Of a stretch of DNA of 64,000 nucleotides, positions 48,910 to 64,000 are shown piece after piece. How positions within the stretch are numbered: the first letter of the stretch is position 1; every line of letters begins with the position of its first letter. The DNA comes from Piscicola geometra (lineage: Eukaryota > Annelida > Clitellata > Hirudinida > Piscicolidae). The position numbers and the translations under genes are program-made. The stretch is from assembly GCA_943735955.1 (NCBI GenBank), contig OX030955.1, positions 4,925,093 through 4,989,092 of the forward strand, written 5' to 3'. Under the pieces are notes generated by a model. The model saw only the letters and a list, made by a program, of their open reading frames with translations. It was not told where the DNA came from and searched no databases.

Positions 48910-49165
48910 TTTGGCCACATCATCAGACACGATTCACTGTCCAAGAAGGTGCTACAGGGCACGCTACAAGAAAGTCGTCGTCGTGGTCGTCAGAAAAATA
49001 GCTGGATGGACAATGTGAAAGAGTGGACGTCCCTTGAAAATTATTTTCAACTTTGTTAACAACAGGTCTGATGTCGAATGATAACTGTGTCGGCTACTTT
49101 AATTTTCCCCCAACGACCTATTCGGTCACGGACATGTAGATGGTGGTGGTTATGATGATGATTAT
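48910..49165 (+). pseudogene. 3' end of a non-LTR retrotransposon
   Basis: The frame from 48910 to 49059 reads FGHIIRHDSLSKKVLQGTL and then RRRGRQKNSWMDNVKEWT. This is the characteristic C-terminal segment of LINE ORF2 proteins that follows the reverse transcriptase. A stop lies just before FGHI, and the part after the TAA at 49057 is frame-disrupted. A GGT/GAT-rich simple tail follows at about 49140-49165. It is a 5'-truncated dead copy. Confidence 0.8.
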
Positions 49166-49550
49166 GAAAAGTTTAAAGGATAATTTTGGTTTTTTCGAAA
49201 GATTTGACCAAACAAATATATTTGTAATAATAGATTGGATTTTAAATTAGAAGTGGCAGCCCATTAGTAGTATTTTAGAAATGTATTTTTAGAAATAGAT
49301 TCCAAATGACCTCTCCATCAATATAAAGAATGAGTTTCTGTCGTAAAAATTATTTTATTTGAAAAAATGTTCTATTCTACAAATATATTTATTTAAAAAA
49401 ATTTAATTATTTATTTTTAAATTAATTTAGAAGTCACACTCCTAATTCGAAGCATGCAAGCATTTTAAATATTCGGTTAAAAGTGAATCTAAAAGAACAC
49501 TAAAAGAGTTGTTCAAATAAAAGTTTAATGTCTTTTCATAATCTTTTGAA

Positions 49551-57299
<7,749 letters not shown>

Positions 57300-57527
57300 C
57301 GTTTTCACATGTGTTCTCGTGTGTATTGTTGAGTATTCTATTGTATTTCCTAATGTATACGTTTATTTTCAGTCTTACCATGTTGAATAAGTAATCAAAA
57401 GTTATATTTTCTTGGATTATTCGTTACAGTAACTTCTCGGATATATCTAAGCTCGTTTATCTCCGGGTTTCCGATCTCGTCCGAAACTATAAAATTTAGT
57501 ATAACTTTAAAAGTTAACATTACTTTT

Positions 57528-60290
57528 TTAATTCAAGTTGTCTTTTTTTTCTGACGATTCGATGACGACGATGATGATGATGATCCAATCAATAAGCTTG
57601 AATACATTGAGGACATGGGGATGGTGTGAGTCCGTTGATGGCTTTTGGGATTTGGTGTGGGTTTGTTTGTGGCTTATGAAAGGCATTTTCAAAGAAAGAA
57701 CAGATGTGTGAGAGATCTTCAGGATTGGTTTGGCGGTTCTTTCTGGCAATCCTGTTTTCTTCCTCAGCGCTTTTCCTATTTGCCTCACATATAAGTGAGC
57801 CTTTGTATATGGAAGAACGCCAAGAGGCACTTCTACTGCTTCCATCAGACGTCCATAACTACTTCACCCTCCATTACCACCACTGCACTCACGCTATTCC
57901 TGTCGCTGCCTCCTACAGACCTGTCAGTGTAGATGATCACTCTCCCTTCTCGCTTCCATAACGTAATTGTATTCTCAACATCAGCCTGGAGCACTTCTTT
58001 TGCCGACTTTTTGTTGTCTCCACCTGAGAGTTCACTGCACAGCTGAAGGGAAAGTGCCTCCTCCCATGGCTTTGTTTTGATGCGAGTGAAGGGTTCTCGA
58101 ATAGCATCTCTGCCTGTGATCTGGGCCAATGCACTTCTAGATTTCACGCCAGCCTTTGTTTCGCTGTCACACGTAGTGGGTGGTGTTCATCCAGCCTCAG
58201 CGTCTTTTCATAGGCTCTCATGGTCAGCATACAGCCTCTTATCCTTGCCGGCACGATGTTCGCCTCACGCCATACTACTTCATCGGGGCATTTCTGGTTA
58301 GCCAAAAAATGATCTTTGCAGCTCTCTTCTGTTCTCTTTCCAGAAGGTCGAATTTGGCGTTTTAAACCTTCTTCAGCGTCGCAGATTCATACCCACAGTC
58401 CTTATCAGTGAGTGCTGTGATCACCTTAGTTCTTTCACGTATGCCTTCCATTTGGACGTATTTAACAAAGCTGAAGCCATTATGATTTACCACACCAAGG
58501 AACCTGCAGTGACTACTGAAACGAAGTTGCTTGTCACAAACCACCACCGAAGGAGTGACTTTCCAGTCCCTGTTGTAGCTACTGCATACAATTCCTTCTG
58601 ATTTGTCAGCGTTCCGTTCCACCTTGTTGGCTTTAGTCCATGCTTCAACCCTGTGATCACTGACTGCACCCTGGATGCCGTTTCGTTGATCGTCCTGCTC
58701 GTGGCCCATACAGCGATGTCATCTGCATCGCCACTGATCTGCACTTCCTCGGTGTCTTCCTTGGGCAGGTCACTTGTGTAGAGAAGGAAGAGAATCGGAG
58801 ACAGCGCAGCTTCCTGGGGCAGATCCTACGTCATCTTTTTCCACTTGCTTTCACCGTTACCTAAACGAACCTTGGCCTTGCAACCTAACCACACCCGCCT
58901 CCTTCTCCCTCATCACCACTTCCATCCTTCCTTCCAACTCATCCACCCTTTCTTTGAACTCCTTCACCACACTTTTGGCTTGACCTGCGTGTGTCTAGTT
59001 GGTGTTCAATTTGTGCGTCGTTTGTAGGTAGTAGATGTATGGTAAGTGTGGTCTAGGTGCATGATTGGTTTTAGGAGATTGTATGGTGAATAAAAATAAG
59101 CGAAGAAAAAATTTATGACTAAGGTTAAAAAAATCTATTAAACCAGTAAATTTCTTCAAAAAATAAGATGCCACTATTTAAATCGATTAGGCATTTTGAA
59201 AGAAATTAGTTTTGTATGATGGAGTTTGCTTCGAGCCGGTAACCCAGTCTATTGGCAAGCATCATTTCCATGACTTTGCACAACACTGAAGTGAGGCTTA
59301 TGGGTCTGTATGACTCCACGCAGTCTGTAGGCTTCCCTGTCTTCGGAAGCGGGATAATCACTGCTTGCTTCCACTTTCCTGAGACTGTTTCCTAGAACCA
59401 GGACTCATCAATAATAGTAATAAAAAAAGGAGCTGGACTCCAGAACGCTTTGCTGTGGTTGTTGACTTTCTTCATTGGCACTGCAGCTTTAGCAGCCTGA
59501 ATGACTCGATCAGTAAACCAGCTTTTCTTCTTCACCAGTCCTTCTGGCAAGGTTTCTGTATCAATGGTTTGTTTTGTACCTTTTCCAGTCCGCTCGTGTT
59601 CATGCCCAGTTCAAACGGACTTCTTGACGCCTTCGCTTATGAGCCTTGTCGACTTGGAGGAAAATTAGAAAGTGGTCTGAGTTTAAAGCTCTTTCCATCT
59701 CCCACGTCATCTGGTGTGCCAAGCCGAGACTGACCAACGAGACATCAGGGGAACCAGTTGTGCCTGACACTCTGCTAAGGTAGGTGTCTTCTGACGGCTT
59801 GTTGAAGACCTGATAGTCGTGTTCTGCGCACCATAGCTCAACTCGCAACACTTCTTCGTTGTTACTGGCGTTTGAGGCTGGATGAGTGGATGTTGAGGTC
59901 AGCGCAGATCAGGTGGTTCTTGGCAGGTTTCAGCTTCTCAGTGATCTCTTCCTACCGCTTGGTATTTTTCTGTCTGTTTCTCAGGGGAGGTTTATAGAGA
60001 TTGGTCAGTTGATACTCTTTTCGTTATCCAGCCATACTTCTACATTGATTTCTTAAATCACGGTGTTGTGATTCGATCTGACTTTTTTCAAGCTGAGATA
60101 ACGGCCATATGGTTCCGCCATATAGTCCAAGTGAATCTTTTTGTAGTTTTTTTTGTGTGGTTGTAGTTGTAGCAGTTGTTGGCTACTCTCGGGCGCCATT
60201 TCTGTCCCCTCTCTCAAGGAGAAAGCGCAACAACAACATCAACAACTGTTGTTGTGGTTGTGGCTGGTTTCCTCTTTTCTGTTGCAGCCA
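57528..60290 (-). pseudogene. Decayed non-LTR retrotransposon (endonuclease-RT-RNase H)
   Basis: On the minus strand, endonuclease signatures come first (NLYKPP and LICADLNIHSS near 60000-59890, then GSPDVSLVSLGLAH and NSDHFLI in 59851-59650). RT motifs follow: VIIPLPKTGKP and SYRPISLTSVLCKVMEMM at 59380-59224, AALSPILFLLYTSDLP near 58810, and ADDIAVWATS near 58720. RNase H-like VIIYTDRSVGG lies near 57940, with Arg in place of the usual Gly. Frames change repeatedly and stops interrupt it (for example just before WKQAVIIP). The RT centre between 59220 and 58830 is replaced by unrelated sequence. The order fits LINEs with an endonuclease and a C-terminal RNase H. It is dead. Confidence 0.82.
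58857..58984 (-). other. Candidate nested coiled-coil exon fragment
   Basis: Within the disrupted RT a minus-strand frame reads QAKSVVKEFKERVDELEG and then MEVVMREKEAG, a charged heptad-like helix, for 41 codons to a TAA. It is bounded by GCAG on the 5' side and AG|GTAACG on the 3' side, as a 124-nt exon would be. It resembles neither RT nor RNase H. It could be a captured exon fragment or coincidence. Confidence 0.3.
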
Positions 60291-60467
60291 TCCCTCGACA
60301 GACTGAAAACGACCCGTAGTCACACACAAAAAACATTTTAAGTGAAACTATTTCATTATTATTTAATCATCATTCAAAATATTATACTCAATAACGTTTG
60401 TTTCACAAATTTATTGGATGGTTTAAGCGGATGGTTCAAGATTGCATGGTGCAATCGTTGCCGATAC

Positions 60468-60719
60468 ATGAAGCACACTTGCTTAAATGAGATTGATTCA
60501 AGAATTCTTCAAAGTGAACAGAAGGTTTGCAGAGAGCAGCCGTCAATACGAAATGAAAGATGCAATATTCCTGAGAGGTTTCTGAGTGGTGGTGCATACC
60601 AAGCATTGAGGAAAGGAGGCCATGAGTGCTGGTGCATCAAGCGTGCCTCGTGTATCGGCGACGGTTGCGCCATGCCATCTTGCCAGCCGCTTAATCCATC
60701 CGATACGTTTGTAGAATAA
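60468..60719 (+). CDS. Cysteine-rich reading frame of unknown function
   Basis: The frame is open from 60342 to the stop at 60717-60719. The first ATG in frame is at 60468 and gives 83 residues with eight cysteines (HTC, KVC, ERC, ECWC, SC, DGC, PSC). Two more (WCNRC) lie just before that ATG. An AG at 60439-60440 could be a splice acceptor, making this the last exon of a split gene. No signal peptide is attached in the visible sequence. The evenly numbered cysteines and GGHECWCIKRASCIGDGC suggest a disulfide-bonded extracellular domain. I do not recognise the family. It sits between two retrotransposon fossils inside a TIR element and on the opposite strand, so it may be a captured host fragment. 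Confidence 0.35.
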   Translation: MKHTCLNEIDSRILQSEQKVCREQPSIRNERCNIPERFLSGGAYQALRKGGHECWCIKRASCIGDGCAMPSCQPLNPSDTFVE

Positions 60720-61019
60720 ACGGTATTCGATTTAAATGCTAACTTTAAATAATAATTTCATAGTTTTAATCAAACTCATGTATCTTACCTGCTTTGTTTG
60801 AACCTCCATATTCTTCCAAGTCTTTGCTACATTTGGCAGTCCGATACGCATTTGCGTCTTTTTTTTATAGAGAGATTGCCGGTGATAGTATTGGGTTAGT
60901 GCTATGGTAGAATCGGAAGTTGTGGAAGAAACATCATATTCCAATTGTTCCTTTGAACTACTTGCAGCCGATTTTTCATTTTTCTTTGTTATGGTTTCCT
61001 AGTCCGTGCTGCATTCTTT

Positions 61020-61440
61020 CCTTCTATAGAGCTGGGCAGTCTCTCCAGAGGTGTGCCGTCGTTTTCCGACCATCATTGCATAGTCTGCACAAGTGGTCTT
61101 GGCTCATTTCTGTGCTGGTAGGCTTTGACCGCTGGGTGGAGAAACCTGCGCAGATTGGTGCGAGTATGTCTAGATAACTTTTGTCCAATGAGATACTTTT
61201 GAGCCTTCCAACCATTTGCTTCATGTTGTTACTATTTGGTCCCCTTGCCGCAGCACCCCATGCCTTGTCACACCTATCACAGAACCGTCTGTGTAAATAG
61301 TAAAGTCCGATCTACCATTGCTCTGGCCGCTTTCAGTTGTATGAGATCAGTGTCATGTTCGCTGGAGTTGGAGAAGCTGATGTTGGTTTAGGCTCAGATT
61401 CCGATTCATGTAGAGAGTCTTCTGCGAGAAGTCCCTGAGG
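61020..61440 (-). pseudogene. Non-LTR retrotransposon fossil (RNase H end and zinc motif)
   Basis: On the minus strand FTIYTDGSVIG (RNase H) near 61300 is followed, after a frame change, by HLCRLCNDGRKTTAHLWRDC. This is a C-X2-C-X8-H-X4-C motif typical of the C-terminus of LINE ORF2 proteins. Stops and shifts make it inactive. It is separate from the fossil at 57528-60290 and lies upstream of it on the same strand. Confidence 0.75.
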
Positions 61441-61645
61441 CCGATACTTAATTGTTATTAGGTAGAATTGGTTCAAACTGCTCAATAAATCAGGGTTTCC
61501 TCATCCAATTCAAATCTTTCACTACATAAAAAATATATTTCCAAAAATAATTTTAATTTTTCAAGTTAAATTAACTTTTCTAGTATGAGACAAGGTCAAT
61601 AGCTCGGGGATAAACGAGCTAAGAGATATCCGAGAGGTTACTGTA

Positions 61646-62440
61646 GGTTAAACTTTTAATTGTTATACTTTTGCATTCATGAATTCAGATTACCAAGACA
61701 TATTATCATTTTTTGCATTTATTTTCAAAATAGCTTGTCGCATTTTTAAGCTGGCCGATATATTGCTTCTATTTTCGACAGGTGTATTTTTATTTTTCTC
61801 AAATATGTATTCTGTATGTTTTTTTTATTGTTTCAGTATGCGTGTTCATTTTTAATTCTATTTTTTAGAAACTTTCATCTGAATTATAGTCAATATATGT
61901 TGATATTTCAAAAAAGTATACATCTTTTTATGTAGTTTCATCAGTATAATTTTATCGCCATTATCAAATGACTGTAAAATCTTCTTATATGCTTAATTTA
62001 TTTTGAAAAAGTTGCATAATTTCTATTTCATATTTAGTACATTTCAAAACCATCTTTTAGAAAAAAATATAAGCTGACATTTTTCGCTTGATGTGATATA
62101 TCATTCTAATTTTTACTTTTTAACTTTGATTGCCTATGATTTTGAAATTAATGTATTATTAATGATTTCGTATGTTCGCATCATAGATTAGAAGCTTTAT
62201 ACTATTTGAAGAGGCATCATTAAACAAAAGGTTTGAAAGAGTACCTTGTTATATTTAGTGTTTTCGATGATTTTTGTTCTCAGTGAAATTCGGAAATAAA
62301 GTTTAATAAGCGTCAATATAAGCTTTAGAAACGAATGTTCACTTTGGTCTTTGAATTATGTAAAATAAAAAATTCAATATTGCATATAGATTTCTATTTT
62401 ATTTGATAAAATTTGTAGATAAATCGACTTAGATTTTCCG
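61646..62440. other. Region upstream of the Onecut start
   Basis: About 0.8 kb of AT-rich sequence between the TIR element and the Onecut ATG. A TTTGTAG just before 62420 could be an acceptor for the first visible exon. No promoter element can be placed with confidence. Confidence 0.5.
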
Positions 62441-64000
62441 ATGGTTGTTCAAAATATGGAAATGGAAGATAGACACGAAGGCACGAAGAGTGGAGTGGAA
62501 GAGAAAAGGGAGGCGAGTTCCGAGAGCAACCCTTTGTACGACGCCAACTTTGCTGCCTACTTGGCCTATGTCTATCAGCAGTCACTCGCCGAAAACCTCT
62601 TGTTGAATTCTCAAGGAAAACATGCTCAAAGCATATTTAACAAGCAATCCATACTGAATGGTCTTGAAGATAGTAAAAATTATTCGCTTCAGAGTAAAGA
62701 TATCAAGAATAATTATTCAACTTCGCCTCAGTATCCGCAGTCTAAATCGCCGTCGCCTGTTCCAGAAGATTTAAGAATAGACCGAAAAAAGAGAGATGAT
62801 TTCAACTATAATACGACGCAATTTTCATCTCAAAATGGACTATATTCCTTCAACACTCCCAACAGTGCAATTTCTAACCCAGTCAATTTGTCTAATCACT
62901 TTCACCCCTCTAACGACTTCTTTTCCAGCAACGCCGGTAAGCAACTCGATCACACTTTATACAGCACTCAAGAGATTGCAAAGATGATAGCGTCAGAACT
63001 TCGAAGGTACGGAATCCCTCAGGCGGTGTTCAGTGAACGGGTCTTGGGTCGGAGTCAGGGAACATTGAGCGATCTTCTCCGCAACCCTAAGCCCTGGAAC
63101 AAACTCAAGGCTGGCAAGGAGACGTTTCGCCGCATGCTCGAGTGGCTGAACCAGTCGGAAGGAGAACGACTGCAGGTCCTGAAGGACTCCACACTCAACA
63201 GTTGGTGCTTCACCAGTCATTGTATTTATTCTTCATTACATTATAGATTTTCGCAATTCATAATTACGTTTTCATGTAATTATATTATTGAAAATCTTGT
63301 GCTTTCTTTCTAGAAGTTGAAAGATCAAGGAAAAGCTTTCCAATGAATGAACAAGCAGCATCGTCAAACTCTTCACCGCTCTCCCACTCCTCATCATCTC
63401 CTCCCCTCTCATTCACCATCACCACATCTCACCACAACTTCTCTTCCAATCTTTCATCAAGGACAGCATCGTCTTCCTCCAAAAAGCCTCGCCTCGTCTT
63501 CACCGAAATACAACGGAGGACACTCAACGCCATCTTTAAGGAGGTCAGACGACCAAGTAGGGATGTGCAGGTGAGGATGGTTTTTTTAAAATCTTTATCT
63601 GTTTTTAAGTTAATTGCCAATTTGTATAAAATTTAATCATTAATTTTTCAAAAAAATTTAACTTGCAACAAACAACATGGAACAAACATGAACAACAACT
63701 TTGCAGGTAACAATTGCTCAACAACTGAACTTGAAGCTCTCCACAGTCTCCAACTTCTTCATGAATGCGCGTCGTCGCAGCCTCGACAAGTTCACCAGCC
63801 TCAACAACAACATCAGCAACAACAACACAGACAACAACATCAACAACAACACTTTCTCCCATGATACCTCTCTCGACAGCATCTACAACAACCACAACAA
63901 CACCAACAATGCGTTCAACAACTACTGCAACAAAACTGCCTACAACAACTTCAGCCTTGCCATCCACACTCATGACAACAACAACAACAACGATGATGAC
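62441..64000 (+). CDS. onecut: Onecut (HNF6-type) CUT-homeobox transcription factor, 3' end beyond window
   Basis: Exons 62441-63200, 63314-63570 and 63707 to the window end (phases 1 and 0, GT-AG) give 437 residues with the frame still open. The start is the first ATG after an in-frame TAA six codons upstream, unless splicing adds 5' exons. A single CUT domain covers about residues 172-250 (IASELRRYGIPQAVFSERVL, then RSQGTLSDLLRNPKPWNKL). A Ser-rich linker precedes a homeodomain at about 310-368 (KKPRLVFTEIQRRTLNAIFK, then LSTVSNFFMNARRRSLDK). Phe48 and Met50 in FFMNARRR are the hallmark of the Onecut class. The tail after the homeodomain is Asn-rich, encoded by AAC repeats. Onecut proteins are nuclear activators used in neural, sensory and endoderm differentiation. 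The donor at 63201 is GTTGGT, a weaker form, chosen because only it keeps phase with the next exon. Confidence 0.95.

Larger units (their letters stand above)
46525..49550. other. Intergenic region between divergent genes
   Basis: Should contain the promoter and 5' non-coding exon of the Ig/Fn3 gene (minus) and the promoter of the NDR kinase (plus). I can place neither. It also holds a TIR element (47573-48335), a chance-level frame of 129 codons at 48359-48748 and a non-LTR 3' end (48910-49165). Confidence 0.6.
57427..61643. mobile_element. 4.2-kb composite TIR element flanked by TA
   Basis: The left end CAGTAACTTCTCGGATATAT and the right end, read inward as CAGTAACCTCTCGGATATCT, continue as near-identical inverted repeats for about 40 bp (both go on AAGCTCGTTTATC/TAGCTCGTTTATC). 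TA flanks both sides (57425-57426 and 61644-61645), as in Tc1/mariner-pogo type elements. No DDE transposase was recognised inside. The interior carries minus-strand non-LTR retrotransposon fossils and one plus-strand cysteine-rich frame. It starts 128 bp after the kinase stop codon. Superfamily assignment is inference from the CAGT start and TA flanks. Confidence 0.65.

Overview
The window is AT-rich animal nuclear DNA: large introns, GT-AG splicing, long CA/GT microsatellites, sparse genes and fossil transposons. Asparagine-rich coding runs, intron-rich ancestral gene structures and the gene content suggest a lophotrochozoan-like invertebrate (an annelid or leech would fit). That assignment is an impression from composition and gene style and cannot be proved from this sequence alone.

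Four protein-coding genes can be assembled exon by exon with matching splice phases. (1) + strand, 7195-19568: the 3' half of a Meis/homothorax-class TALE homeobox gene; its N-terminal exons lie outside the window. (2) - strand, 46521 down to 23915: a complete 12-coding-exon gene of about 689 residues with signal peptide, three Ig domains, one fibronectin III domain carrying a ~180-residue insertion, and a hydrophobic GPI-type tail (Klingon/Wrapper-like architecture). (3) + strand, 49551-57299: a 14-exon NDR-family kinase (STK38/tricornered), about 461 residues. (4) + strand, 62441 to the window end: the Onecut (HNF6) CUT-homeobox gene, cut off by the window end. Genes 1 and 2 converge, 2 and 3 diverge, and 3 and 4 are in tandem.

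Between and inside the genes lie mobile-element fossils. There is a family of TIR elements with 5'-CAGT ends (three copies; the largest, 57427-61643, is flanked by TA on both sides and encloses decayed non-LTR retrotransposon sequence plus a cysteine-rich reading frame). There are also a 233-bp MITE, a hAT transposase fossil, a non-LTR 3' end and a tRNA-derived SINE. Repeats are dense in the introns of the NDR kinase gene.

Both homeobox genes are developmental regulators, the Ig/Fn3 protein is a predicted neural-type adhesion molecule, and NDR kinase acts in Hippo-like morphogenesis signalling. I see no operon-like or cassette-like functional link between them. The most unusual observations are the Fn3 insertion, the scrambled C-terminal tail coding sequence of the kinase, and the composite TIR element with its cysteine-rich frame.
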